From an uncultured Clostridia bacterium (lineage in GTDB: Bacteria; Bacillota; Clostridia; TANB77; CAG-508): DNA of 48,028 bases. The stretch lies in assembly GCA_947627595.1 (NCBI GenBank), contig CANQWQ010000011.1, forward strand, positions 1 through 48,028, in the 5' to 3' direction. The position numbers and the translations under genes are program-made. The notes beneath the pieces were generated by a model, which was not told where the DNA came from, ran no database searches, and saw nothing but the letters and a program-made list of their open reading frames with translations. Below are positions 15,092 to 24,483 of this stretch, one piece after another; position 1 is the stretch's first letter, and every line of letters starts with the position of its first letter.

Positions 15092-16228
15092 ATGTCAAAC
15101 AAGAAAAATTCAGGAATTACTTTAGTAGCTGTTATAATAACTGTAATAATTTTATTAATTATAACAGGTGTTTCTGTTTCAGTACTACTTGGAAGAAACG
15201 GAACAATTAAAGAATCTACAGTTGCCAAAGATAAAACCAATAAGGCATATGCTGAAGAATGTGTTATGACAGAAGTTAGCGGAAGCTACGATAAGTTCGG
15301 TAGAATAAATCTAGATGAATTAAATTCAAATTTGAGAAAAAATCTAGAAAATATTGAATTAAAAGCTGAAGACGGAACTTACTCAGCTTTAACCGAAGAA
15401 AACAGAATAACAAAATTACCATCAACTGTAAAATACAGAGGTTATGATGTAGAAATAACTGGAGAAGCTAGTGTTACATTAGCTGAAGAAGATGATGGTG
15501 AAGATGTTGATCCTGTAGATCCAGAAGTTAATGAGCCTGAGCCTGAAAAGGAGAAATTAACTCTTGAAAAACTTGATCAAGCAATAACAGATTATTCTTA
15601 TTTCAGCAAAGATGATGATAATTACTATTTTATCTATGATGAGTATTTAGCAAAAGAAAAAATACCAACAAGCGGAAATATAGTAACTGACAAAACGTAT
15701 AATGTAAAAATGAACAAATTAGATAAAAATGCAAAAGAAAACTTTGTTAGATGGCTAAGAGGAGAAGAACCATATGAAGGTGTTTGGGACAGCCTAGAAG
15801 AAGAAATTAAAAATAACTTAGCAAGCCAAGGTATATCTAAAGATTCTTTAGATAAAATGAAATTAACTGGTGGACCAACACCAAAGCAATTTGAAGATGC
15901 ATATAATGAAAGATATGGAACAAATGGGAAATTAGCAATTTCAGGTAGTGATTCAGAAGGTTACTTATACAATTTAGGTTGGGAAAAAGATAAAACTACT
16001 ATCAATTTATCAGGTAAAGAAGTATATAATAATAAATTATTTTTCCCACATACTGGAAGTGAACAATATAATGGATGTAGTGGATACTGGTTAGCATTTG
16101 CGCCAAACTATAATGAGACAGTATGTTGTTTAATATTTACTGGAGATTTGACTAATCGTAACATTGGAGAAAGTTATGTAGGTGTACGTCCAATATTCTC
16201 AGTTCCTAGAGAATTAATTGACGAATAA
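15092..16228 (+). CDS. pilin-like surface protein with acidic linker
   Basis: A 378-residue protein. The start KKNSGITLVAVIITVIILL resembles a prepilin N-terminus (short basic leader, Gly, then a hydrophobic helix to about residue 33), although the Glu at mature position 5 is replaced (GITLVA). After an N-terminal alpha/beta region there is an acidic Asp/Glu/Pro linker (about 131-152) and a C-terminal domain (about 155-378) with YWLAFAPN and VGVRPIFSVP, a pattern seen in cell-surface proteins of gut Clostridia. No pilus assembly genes are nearby. AAGGGGG lies 13 bases before the start. Confidence 0.65.
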   Translation: MSNKKNSGITLVAVIITVIILLIITGVSVSVLLGRNGTIKESTVAKDKTNKAYAEECVMTEVSGSYDKFGRINLDELNSNLRKNLENIELKAEDGTYSALTEENRITKLPSTVKYRGYDVEITGEASVTLAEEDDGEDVDPVDPEVNEPEPEKEKLTLEKLDQAITDYSYFSKDDDNYYFIYDEYLAKEKIPTSGNIVTDKTYNVKMNKLDKNAKENFVRWLRGEEPYEGVWDSLEEEIKNNLASQGISKDSLDKMKLTGGPTPKQFEDAYNERYGTNGKLAISGSDSEGYLYNLGWEKDKTTINLSGKEVYNNKLFFPHTGSEQYNGCSGYWLAFAPNYNETVCCLIFTGDLTNRNIGESYVGVRPIFSVPRELIDE

Positions 16229-16243
16229 ACTGAAGAATAATAA

Positions 16244-16281
16244 AAAATAATCCTCAACTTAAAAGTTGAGGATTTATTTTT
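16244..16281. terminator. bidirectional terminator between convergent genes
   Basis: AAATAATCCTCAACTT and AAGTTGAGGATTTATTT arms around a 2-base centre. Confidence 0.8.
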
Positions 16282-16286
16282 TTATT

Positions 16287-17762
16287 TTAATCTTTAATTT
16301 CAATTCCGCCTGGATTCATAGCTTCTTCTCTAGTTTCATAGATATTTCCTTCTAAGTCAAAAAATATTTCAGAAGATTCATTTTCCCAATCTTTGTTAAC
16401 TTTTTCATATCCATTTTCTTCATCTTCATAAAGATAATAAACAAATTGATTATCATAAAGACGAGCTTCACCAGTAGGGATTCTAGCAGATTTTCTAAAA
16501 GCATTTACAATTCTAGGTTTAATTTCACTATTAAATAAAGATTTGGTTGTTTCACATTTGTATGTGTTAGTATTTAATGAATAATAATTGTCTCCTTCAT
16601 GTCTAGCTAAGAAATAAGAAGTATTATAAATATAAAACTTTCCATTATTTCCCAATGATTTTACACTTTCTGCATCTGAATTTATATAATTTAAAACTGC
16701 ATTTAAAACTTTTTCATCTACATTATCATCAAAAATAGATTTTTCTAGATTAAAATCTATATAGTAATTCTCACCTTCATCTAAAATTTGACGATATGAA
16801 TTATATCTTTTTGTTAAAACTGGAAGATTGTGAATTCCTTGATATCTTCCGTCAAAGATTGATTCTTGAGTTTTATATTTGTTATATATAGCAACAAAAT
16901 CTAAATGATCTTCATAAAATATTCTAGCATAATAGTTTGGGAAAGTAATTTCTTGCTCGCTAAAGTAAAATGGAATATCTTGATCTGAATCGAATTTTAA
17001 AATATAATCTAGCATTTTTTCTTCAATATCTTTGTAATCTTTAACTAGCATATTATATTCTTCTTCGTCTAAGTCAGTATCTGTATAACCTTTAATTAAT
17101 TCATTATAAAATGTACTGTCGAAAATATCTGAACCTCTAGTATCATCTGTGAATATATCTTGAATCTTTATTCTATTTCCAGTTGTTAAATCATAATTTT
17201 CGCAAATAGATTTTTCCCAATAATAAGTATATTCATAAGTCTTTTGATCTATAATATAAGAATCTAAAGAATATAAAATAGATAATGTATTTGCAAAACT
17301 AGAAGAATAAAGGCTACTAACATAGCACTCTCCTTTAATTGATCCATCAGCTTTAGCTTGAGAAACAGCTTCTTTTAAATCATTTTTCAAATTATTATTT
17401 ATAGAATCTTGAATAGATTTATCTTTTAATCCATCAATTTGAAAATATCTTACTTTATATCCTTCGAAATTATCGCTAATTTCATTTACTTCCAAATCAT
17501 TACAATCAAAAGTATCTGTATCATAATTAATTAAAGATTTGTGATTTTCTCTAGCAGGAACTGTAGGAACTTCATTATCTAAAGCTAATTCTTCAGATTC
17601 ATTTTTAGTTTCTTTTTCAGGCTTATTTTTAATTACAAAATAAGTTGTAGTTCCTCCAATTATAATAGCAAAAATTAATATGAATATAAATCTTCTCATA
17701 AAAAGAGTTTTAAAAGTAGCTGGCTTTTTTTCTTTTTTTACTTTTTTATTTTCTTCGTCCAT
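16287..17762 (-). CDS. membrane-anchored extracytoplasmic protein, unknown
   Basis: A 491-residue protein with a basic cytoplasmic N-terminus, one membrane segment (about residues 25-48) and a large outside part. A stretch with paired Tyr and the phrase YDLTTGNRIKIQDIF resembles DUF3298/DUF4163-like domains found in surface proteins, but the match is weak. It follows the PstS-like gene by 27 bases on the same strand, so both are probably made together. Confidence 0.65.
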   Translation of the reverse strand: MDEENKKVKKEKKPATFKTLFMRRFIFILIFAIIIGGTTTYFVIKNKPEKETKNESEELALDNEVPTVPARENHKSLINYDTDTFDCNDLEVNEISDNFEGYKVRYFQIDGLKDKSIQDSINNNLKNDLKEAVSQAKADGSIKGECYVSSLYSSSFANTLSILYSLDSYIIDQKTYEYTYYWEKSICENYDLTTGNRIKIQDIFTDDTRGSDIFDSTFYNELIKGYTDTDLDEEEYNMLVKDYKDIEEKMLDYILKFDSDQDIPFYFSEQEITFPNYYARIFYEDHLDFVAIYNKYKTQESIFDGRYQGIHNLPVLTKRYNSYRQILDEGENYYIDFNLEKSIFDDNVDEKVLNAVLNYINSDAESVKSLGNNGKFYIYNTSYFLARHEGDNYYSLNTNTYKCETTKSLFNSEIKPRIVNAFRKSARIPTGEARLYDNQFVYYLYEDEENGYEKVNKDWENESSEIFFDLEGNIYETREEAMNPGGIEIKD

Positions 17763-17789
17763 ATTTTTTTTCCTCCACGAAGTAAGATA

Positions 17790-18755
17790 CTAATTAACTG
17801 GTACATAGCCGGCATCTTCAACGACTTTTTGACCTCTAGGTGAAAGCATAGCTTCTAGTAATTTTTCAGTTTTGCTATCACTTTCATCAGGTGTAGCTGA
17901 ATCTGTAATATCTGATTTTCTGGTTACTGCGTAATAAGAAGTCATAATTGGATATTGTCCAGCTTGGATAGTTGAATTATTTGGAGCAATTCCTTCAACT
18001 TTAAGCATTTTAACATTTTCACCTAAATACATAGTGTTTGCAAAATAATAATAAGAATATCCAATTGAATTTACACCATTATCATAATCTGATATAACAT
18101 CAATTATATCAAACATTGAATCAGCCAATGTTTCAGTTTTTGCTGGCATTAACTCTACATCTTTCATAACTAGATTTTCCATAGCTGTTTGGCTACCTGA
18201 ATTTACTGGTCTCTGATATGCAATAATTTCTTCATCATTTCCGCCAACATCTTTCCAGTTAGTGATTTCACCACTATAGATTTTTTGAATTTGCTCAATA
18301 GTTAAGCTATCAACAGGATTATCTTTATTTACGAAAAATACAAATCCCTCGTTTGTAACTTTATCATATTGAAGTTCAACATTTTTGCTTTCAGCGTAAG
18401 CTTTATCATCTTCAGCTGGTTCAACAACTAATATTAAATCACAACCGCCATCAACTAAATTTAAGTATGCTTCATGTGTCATAGAGTGATTTATTTCAAC
18501 ATCTGTTTTTCCTGTAAAGTTTTCTTCAAAAGCTTTTGCAAGAGGAATTGTAGCAGTTGAACCATCAACTATTGGGTAATCTTCTTCAGTAAAGATTGGT
18601 TCGGCAGATATAACAACTTCTTTTTCAGAAGTTTTTGATTCTTCTTTTGGTTTATTCTCTTTAGTAAAATATTTGTAAGCAAAATAGCAGCCTACAACGA
18701 TTCCAGCACATATTAATAATGTTAATATGTTTAAAAAAATTTTTTTACCTTTCAT
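17790..18755 (-). CDS. PstS-like substrate-binding protein
   Basis: A 321-residue protein with an N-terminal membrane segment (about residues 7-30). The binding-protein fold is shown by VDGSTATIPLAKAF, the phosphate-loop-like pattern, IYSGEITNWKDVGG and the PVNSGSQTAM block, as in PstS. There is no lipobox in the usual place, and the Pst permease and ATPase genes are absent here, so it may be a sensor or scavenging protein rather than part of a transporter. AAAGGGG precedes the start. Confidence 0.82.
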   Translation of the reverse strand: MKGKKIFLNILTLLICAGIVVGCYFAYKYFTKENKPKEESKTSEKEVVISAEPIFTEEDYPIVDGSTATIPLAKAFEENFTGKTDVEINHSMTHEAYLNLVDGGCDLILVVEPAEDDKAYAESKNVELQYDKVTNEGFVFFVNKDNPVDSLTIEQIQKIYSGEITNWKDVGGNDEEIIAYQRPVNSGSQTAMENLVMKDVELMPAKTETLADSMFDIIDVISDYDNGVNSIGYSYYYFANTMYLGENVKMLKVEGIAPNNSTIQAGQYPIMTSYYAVTRKSDITDSATPDESDSKTEKLLEAMLSPRGQKVVEDAGYVPVN

Positions 18756-18830
18756 AAAAATCCCCTTTCATTTTATTAAATTCCATAAAGATATTTTATA
18801 ATATGATACATAAAATTTCAACAATTCATA

Positions 18831-18859
18831 TTGAAATATTGAAATTTTTCTTGTATAAT
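18831..18859 (+). promoter_or_regulatory. asnS promoter
   Basis: TTGAAA at 18831-18836 and TATAAT at 18854-18859, spacer 17. The leader is under 20 bases, so there is no T-box. Confidence 0.65.
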
Positions 18860-18883
18860 ATTTTGCGAAAGGAAGAGAGAATT

Positions 18884-20272
18884 ATGGAATGTGTTATTAA
18901 AGATTTTTTTCAAAATCCAGAAAAATATTACTCAAAAGATGTTACAATTTCTGGATGGATAAGAACTGTTAGAGATTCAAAAACATTTGGATTTTTAGAA
19001 GTTAATGATGGAAGTTATTTTAAAAATGTTCAAGTTGTTTTTAATAATGATTTAGAAAACTTTGAAAATATATGTAAACTTACAATAGCTTCAAGCGTTG
19101 AAATTACTGGAGAATTTGTTAAAACAGAAAATGCAAAACAAGCTTTTGAAATTCATGCTAAAGAAGTAAAAATTTTAGGAGAAGCTGACCCAGATTACCC
19201 ACTTCAAAAGAAACGTCACAGTTTTGAATATTTAAGAACTATTGCTTATCTTCGTCCTAGAACAAATACTTTTAGTGCAATATTTAGAATAAGAAGTGTT
19301 GCTGCTTTTGCAATACATGAATATTTCCAAAATAATGGATATGTTTATGTTCATACTCCAATAATTACTTGTGCAGACTGTGAAGGTTCTGCTGAAATGT
19401 TTAAACTTACAACATTAGATTTAAAAAAAGAACTTCCAAAAACAGAAGATGGACAAACTGATTTCTCAGGTGATTTGTTTGGAAAAGAAACTTATATAAC
19501 AGGTTCTGGTCAATTACATGTTGAGACTTTTGCTCCAGCTTTTAGAAAAGTTTATACTTTTGGACCAACACTTCGTTCAGAAAATTCAAATACAAAAACA
19601 CATGCAAACGAGTTTTGGATGATTGAGCCAGAGATTTCTTTCTGTGACTTAGAAGGTTTAATGAATATTGAGGAAGATTGCTTAAAATATATAGTTACAA
19701 AAGTTTTAGAAAGATGCCCAGAAGAAATCGACTTTTGTGATCAATTTATAGAAAAAGGTTTAAAAGACAAGCTTCATAAATTAATAAATTCATCATTTGT
19801 TAGAATTGACCATAAAGAAGCAATTGATATTTTGAAAAAAGCTGATAGAGAGTGGGAATTTAAACCAGAATATGGTGAAGATTTAGCAAAAGAACACGAA
19901 AAATATATTACAGAATATTTTAATGGACCAGTTTTTGTTAAAAATTGGCCAAAAGATATAAAATCATATTATATGAAACTTAACCCAGATGGAAAAACTG
20001 TTGCTGCAGTCGACCTAGAAGTTCCTGGAGCAGGTGAAATTATGGGTGGATCTCAAAGAGAAGATGATTTAGAAACTTTGAGAAAAATTATGAAAGAAAA
20101 AGGAATTAATGAAGATCAATTATATTGGTACATGGATTTAAGAAGATATGGAACTAACGTACACAGCGGTTTTGGACTTGGTTTCGAAAGACTATTAATG
20201 TACTTAACAGGAATGGAAAATATTAGAGATGTAATTCCATTCCCAAGAACTCCAAATAATTGTGATTTCTAA
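18884..20272 (+). CDS. asnS: asparaginyl-tRNA synthetase
   Basis: A 462-residue class IIb synthetase charging tRNA-Asn. ATG 18884 (AAAGGAAG upstream, after the promoter) is preferred to the in-frame upstream ATG at 18803. The N-terminal OB fold (VTISGWIRTVRDSKTFGFLEVNDG) binds the anticodon. Catalytic motif 2 is around GPTLRSENSNTKTHANEFWMIEPEI and motif 3 is GFGLGFERLLMYLTG. Length and the Asn-type LRSENSN block distinguish it from AspS. Confidence 0.96.
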   Translation: MECVIKDFFQNPEKYYSKDVTISGWIRTVRDSKTFGFLEVNDGSYFKNVQVVFNNDLENFENICKLTIASSVEITGEFVKTENAKQAFEIHAKEVKILGEADPDYPLQKKRHSFEYLRTIAYLRPRTNTFSAIFRIRSVAAFAIHEYFQNNGYVYVHTPIITCADCEGSAEMFKLTTLDLKKELPKTEDGQTDFSGDLFGKETYITGSGQLHVETFAPAFRKVYTFGPTLRSENSNTKTHANEFWMIEPEISFCDLEGLMNIEEDCLKYIVTKVLERCPEEIDFCDQFIEKGLKDKLHKLINSSFVRIDHKEAIDILKKADREWEFKPEYGEDLAKEHEKYITEYFNGPVFVKNWPKDIKSYYMKLNPDGKTVAAVDLEVPGAGEIMGGSQREDDLETLRKIMKEKGINEDQLYWYMDLRRYGTNVHSGFGLGFERLLMYLTGMENIRDVIPFPRTPNNCDF

Positions 20273-20282
20273 AATTATGTTT

Positions 20283-20312
20283 AAAAGACAACTTTGAAAA
20301 GTTGTCTTTTTA
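20283..20312 (+). terminator. Rho-independent terminator of asnS
   Basis: AAAAGACAACTTT, loop GAAA, AGTTGTCTTTTT. Confidence 0.75.
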
Positions 20313-20349
20313 TTTGTAATAAATATTTATAGGAGAAATAAAATTTATC

Positions 20350-20926
20350 ATGGACATTTTAGAAATAGGAATGATAGGAATTGGCCTTGCAATGGACGCA
20401 TTTGCAGTCTCAATTTGCAAAGGCCTTTCTATGAAAAAATTGAATTTTAAAAAGATGATAATTATAGCCTTATATTTTGGCTTTTTTCAGTTTTTGATGC
20501 CAATAATTGGCTATTTTTTAGGAAACTCTTTTTCAGAAATAGTTAAAAATATAGATCATTGGTTAGCTTTTATTTTACTTGCAATAATAGGTGGGGAAAT
20601 GATTAAAGAAAGTTTTGATGATGAAGATGAAAAGAGAAATGATAATGTTGATTTTAAAACAATGATAATTCTTGCTATTGCTACAAGTATAGACGCTTTA
20701 GCAGTTGGAGTTACATTTTCATTTTATAAAGTAAATATATTACTTTCATCAATTTTTATTGGAATAATTACTTTTATATTATCAAATATAGGTGTTTTTA
20801 TAGGTTTTAAATTTGGAGACAAATTCCAAAATAAAGCAGAGCTTGCCCGGTGGAATTATTTTAATTTTGATAGGTTTAAAAATTTTATTAGAAGATTTAG
20901 GAATTCTTACATTGTCATTTTTTTGA
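20350..20926 (+). CDS. mntP: MntP-type manganese efflux protein, needs +1 shift at CGG 20848
   Basis: An integral membrane exporter with six predicted segments and the two related half-repeats of the family: GLAMDAFAVSICKGLSM and ATSIDALAVGVTF, each with the conserved Asp. The frame from 20350 reaches CGG at 20848-20850 after KAELA and then runs into a hydrophilic Phe/Arg-rich tail. Skipping C 20848 gives KAELA-GGIILILIGLKILLEDLG, the normal last segment of MntP, ending at TGA 20924-20926 (about 191 residues, family size). AGGAG is 14 bases upstream, rather far. No yybP-ykoY riboswitch fits in the short gap upstream. Confidence 0.9.
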
Positions 20927-21047
20927 TAAATTTTCCATTTTCTCTTTTAATTTCTAAGAAATGTGATAAAATAGTTGTATCAATATTTAAGTTAAAATTT
21001 TAATTTATTTATTAGGTTAACCAAGTCCTTTCGAAAAGAGGATAAAT

Positions 21048-22538
21048 ATGAAACTAAAAGACATTTTAAAAGATGTAGAAGTCTTAGAAACAAAGGGAGA
21101 TTTAGAGGTTGATATAACAAACCTTGGATCTGATTCTAGAAATCTTTCTTATGGCGGATTATTTTTTGCTATAAAAGGTTTCACACTAGATGGAACAAAA
21201 TTTATTGAAACAGCTGTAAAAGATAGAGGTGCTGTTGCAGTTGTTGTCGAAAGTGATTTTGATATGTCTACTTGTTTAAGTGATGTTACTTATGTAAAAG
21301 TAGAAAATATCAGAAGAACTTTAGCTTTAACGGCTAAAAATTTTTATGGTAATCCATCAGAAAAACTAAAAGTAATTGGAGTTACAGGAACAAAAGGAAA
21401 AACAACTTCAACTTTTATGATTAAATCAATTTTAGAAAAACATGGTTATAAAGTTGGTTTAATCGGAAGTATAGCTGTTTATATCGGTGACGAAGAACTT
21501 GAAATTACTGACAGAACTACACCAGAAAGCTTTGTTATTTATAAATATTTAGCAAAGATGGTTGAAGAAAAAGTTGATATCGCAATTTTAGAGGTATCAT
21601 CACAAGCAATGGTTTTAGATAGAGTTACAGGAATAAAATTTGATGCAACACTATTTACAAATCTTACAGAGGACCACATAAGTCCTAAAGAACACAAAGA
21701 TATGGAAGATTATTTTAATGCCAAACTTTCATTAATGAAAAAATCTCCATATATAGTTACAACTCTTGATAATGACTATACAGCGAGAATTCCAAAACTT
21801 ATTGAAAATACTCCAATAGTTACATTTGGTTTAACTTCAAAAAATGAAATAACTGCTAAAGATTTAAAACCAACAAATTCATCAACAACATTTACACTAT
21901 GTGATGAAGGAAAAGAAAGCGAGATAACAGTTTCAATTCCAGGTGACTATATGGTTATGAATGCTTTAGGTGCAATTGGAATCACAAAACATTTTGGAGC
22001 AGAAGTAAAAGATTTTCAAAATGGTTTAAAAGATGTTAAAGTTTTTGGTAGAAGTGAGATGGTTCCTAATAAATTAGGACTTACAATAATGATTGATTAT
22101 GCTCACACACCATCAAGCTTAGAGTCAATTTTATCTACTGTTAAGCCTTATACAAAAGGTAGAGTTATTTGTGTATGGGGTGTAGGTGGAGATAGAGACG
22201 CTAAAAAGAGACCTATAATGGGCGAAATCTCTGGCCGTTTAGCAGATTATACAGTTTTAACTTCAGACCAAGTTAGAACTGAAGAGCCAATCAAAATTTT
22301 AAGAGAAATTGAAGTTGGACTAAAAACTGCTACAAACCAATATAGCATTATTTTAAATAGAACAGAAGCAATAAGATTTGCCATAAACATGGCAAATGAA
22401 GATGATATAATTGTTATTCCAGGTCTTGGAAATGATTTATATATAGAAAAAGATCATGTAAAACACCCATATAATGAAAGAACTGTAATACATGATATTA
22501 TTGAAGAAAAGATTAAAAATAAAGATCAAATTTTTTAA
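21048..22538 (+). CDS. murE: UDP-MurNAc-tripeptide ligase (MurE family)
   Basis: A 496-residue Mur ligase adding the third amino acid of the peptidoglycan stem. Three domains: N-terminal UMAG-binding (DSRNLSYGGLFFAI), central ATPase with GVTGTKGKTTST and the EVSSQAM block, and C-terminal domain from about 330 with IDYAHTP. The specificity motif, usually DNPR in meso-DAP enzymes, here reads DQVR (TSDQVRTEEP). The downstream dapL and asd genes favour diaminopimelate as substrate. AAAGAGG precedes the start. Confidence 0.93.
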   Translation: MKLKDILKDVEVLETKGDLEVDITNLGSDSRNLSYGGLFFAIKGFTLDGTKFIETAVKDRGAVAVVVESDFDMSTCLSDVTYVKVENIRRTLALTAKNFYGNPSEKLKVIGVTGTKGKTTSTFMIKSILEKHGYKVGLIGSIAVYIGDEELEITDRTTPESFVIYKYLAKMVEEKVDIAILEVSSQAMVLDRVTGIKFDATLFTNLTEDHISPKEHKDMEDYFNAKLSLMKKSPYIVTTLDNDYTARIPKLIENTPIVTFGLTSKNEITAKDLKPTNSSTTFTLCDEGKESEITVSIPGDYMVMNALGAIGITKHFGAEVKDFQNGLKDVKVFGRSEMVPNKLGLTIMIDYAHTPSSLESILSTVKPYTKGRVICVWGVGGDRDAKKRPIMGEISGRLADYTVLTSDQVRTEEPIKILREIEVGLKTATNQYSIILNRTEAIRFAINMANEDDIIVIPGLGNDLYIEKDHVKHPYNERTVIHDIIEEKIKNKDQIF

Positions 22539-22608
22539 TAGGAAATAAGTAATTTCAATTTTAATAATTTAATTTGAATATCAGATTCCTAAATTGAAAG
22601 GAAAAGAT

Positions 22609-23841
22609 ATGTTTTATATTAACGAAAATTTTTTGAATTTACAAGATAGCTATTTATTTTCTACAATAGCTAAAAAAGTTGCTGAATTTCAGCAAAATAA
22701 CCCAGACAAAAAAGTTATTAAATTAGGAATTGGTGATGTTACAAAACCAATAGTTCCAGCAGTTTGTGATGCTATGAAAAAAGCAGTTGATGAGATAGGA
22801 ACTGCTGAAGGTTTTAAAGGTTATGGACCTGAACAAGGCTATGACTTTTTAAGAAAAGTAATTGCTGAAAATGATTATAAAGGTTTAGGAATAGAGCCTG
22901 ATGAAATTTTTGTATCAGATGGTGCAAAATGTGACTGTGGTAATATTGTAGATCTTTTTGATAGTGAAAGTAAAATTGCTATAACAGATCCAGTTTATCC
23001 AGTTTATTTAGACACAAATGTTATGGGAGGAAGAAGTGGAAAGTTTAATAAAGACACCGGAAAATATGAAAATATAATTTATATGCCAGTTTCTAGTGAA
23101 AATAATTTTGTTCCAGAACTTCCACTAATTACACCTGATGTTATATATTTGTGTTTTCCAAATAACCCAACTGGAACAGTTTTAACAAAACAGCAATTAA
23201 AGAAATTTGTTGATTATGCAAAAGAAAATAAATCAATAATTCTTTTTGATGCCGCTTATGAAGCTTTTATTCAAGATGAAAATATTCCACATTCAATTTA
23301 TGAGGTTGAAGGCGCAAAAGATGTTGCTATAGAATTTAGAAGCTTTTCTAAAACAGCTGGATTTACAGGAGTTAGATGTGCTTTTGCAGTTGTTCCAAAA
23401 ACTGTTTATGGACTTTCTAAATCAGAAGAAAAGATTTCTTTAAATAAACTTTGGAATAGAAGAACAACAACTAAATTTAATGGTGCAAGTTATATTGTTC
23501 AACGTGGTGCAGAAGCTGTTTATAGTGAAGAAGGAAGAAAACAAATTAGAGAAAATATAGAATATTATAGAGAAAATGCTAAAATCATAAAAGAAGGTTT
23601 AGAGAAAGCTGGATTTACAGTTTTCGGTGGAGTTAATTCACCATACATCTGGCTTAAAGTTCCAGAAGGTTTAACATCATGGGAATTCTTTGATGAATTA
23701 TTATCAAAGGCCAATGTAGTTGGAACTCCTGGAAGTGGTTTTGGACCATCTGGAGAAGGCTATTTTAGGCTTACTTCATTTGGAACAAAAGAAAATTCAA
23801 TTGAAGCAATTAGAAGAATAACAGAAGTTTTTGGAGGATAA
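22609..23841 (+). CDS. dapL: LL-diaminopimelate aminotransferase
   Basis: A 410-residue PLP enzyme converting tetrahydrodipicolinate directly to LL-DAP. ATG 22609 (AAAGGA upstream) starts the typical [34 protein letters not shown], the substrate loop, [13 protein letters not shown] and the PLP lysine in [14 protein letters not shown] are present. The gene abuts the HD protein gene (stop and start overlap neither by more than zero bases), and lies between murE and asd, making a DAP and cell-wall cluster. Confidence 0.95.
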   Translation: MFYINENFLNLQDSYLFSTIAKKVAEFQQNNPDKKVIKLGIGDVTKPIVPAVCDAMKKAVDEIGTAEGFKGYGPEQGYDFLRKVIAENDYKGLGIEPDEIFVSDGAKCDCGNIVDLFDSESKIAITDPVYPVYLDTNVMGGRSGKFNKDTGKYENIIYMPVSSENNFVPELPLITPDVIYLCFPNNPTGTVLTKQQLKKFVDYAKENKSIILFDAAYEAFIQDENIPHSIYEVEGAKDVAIEFRSFSKTAGFTGVRCAFAVVPKTVYGLSKSEEKISLNKLWNRRTTTKFNGASYIVQRGAEAVYSEEGRKQIRENIEYYRENAKIIKEGLEKAGFTVFGGVNSPYIWLKVPEGLTSWEFFDELLSKANVVGTPGSGFGPSGEGYFRLTSFGTKENSIEAIRRITEVFGG

Positions 23842-24399
23842 ATGAAAGAAGAATTTTTAAAATTATTAAGAAGTACTAATAGAGAAGGAATGGAAGATGT
23901 AATTAATTTTCTAGAAAAATCAGATTTTTTCCAAGCCCCAGCTAGTACTCGTTATCATGGAAATTATGAAGGCGGACTTTTAGAGCACAGTATGAAAGTG
24001 TATGAGATTTTCAAAAACAAAGTAGAAAAAGCTGAAATAGAAATCAATACGCCAAAAGAATCTTTAATTATAATGGCTTTGCTTCATGATATTTGTAAAG
24101 CAAATTTTTATAAAGTAGATTATAGAAATTCTAAAAACCAAACAACAGGCGAATGGGAGAAAGTTCCATATTATACTATTGATGATACTATTCCATATGG
24201 ACATGGTGAAAAAAGTGTAATGATGCTTACTGAGTACATAAAACTTACAAATGAAGAAAAGTACGCTATTCGCTGGCACATGGGCTTTACAGAACCTAAA
24301 GAAAACTATCAATATTTATCTGGAGCCTATAAAAAATATCCAATTGCACTTTTGCTACATGAGGCTGATTTAGAAGCTACATATTTATTTGATATTTAA
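23842..24399 (+). CDS. HD-domain hydrolase
   Basis: A 185-residue protein. HD phosphohydrolase ligands are visible: H in RYHGNYEGGLLEHS, the HD pair in LLHDICKANFYK and a later H in IRWHMGF. It resembles HD proteins acting on nucleotides or RNA ends, but the substrate is unknown. It starts immediately after the dapL stop, so is co-translated with it. Confidence 0.82.
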   Translation: MKEEFLKLLRSTNREGMEDVINFLEKSDFFQAPASTRYHGNYEGGLLEHSMKVYEIFKNKVEKAEIEINTPKESLIIMALLHDICKANFYKVDYRNSKNQTTGEWEKVPYYTIDDTIPYGHGEKSVMMLTEYIKLTNEEKYAIRWHMGFTEPKENYQYLSGAYKKYPIALLLHEADLEATYLFDI

Positions 24400-24483
24400 A
24401 CAATTTTAAAAATTAAGAATAAAATTACTATAGAGAAATTTAATTAAATTCTTTATACAAAAAATAATAAGTGAGTGATTTTT

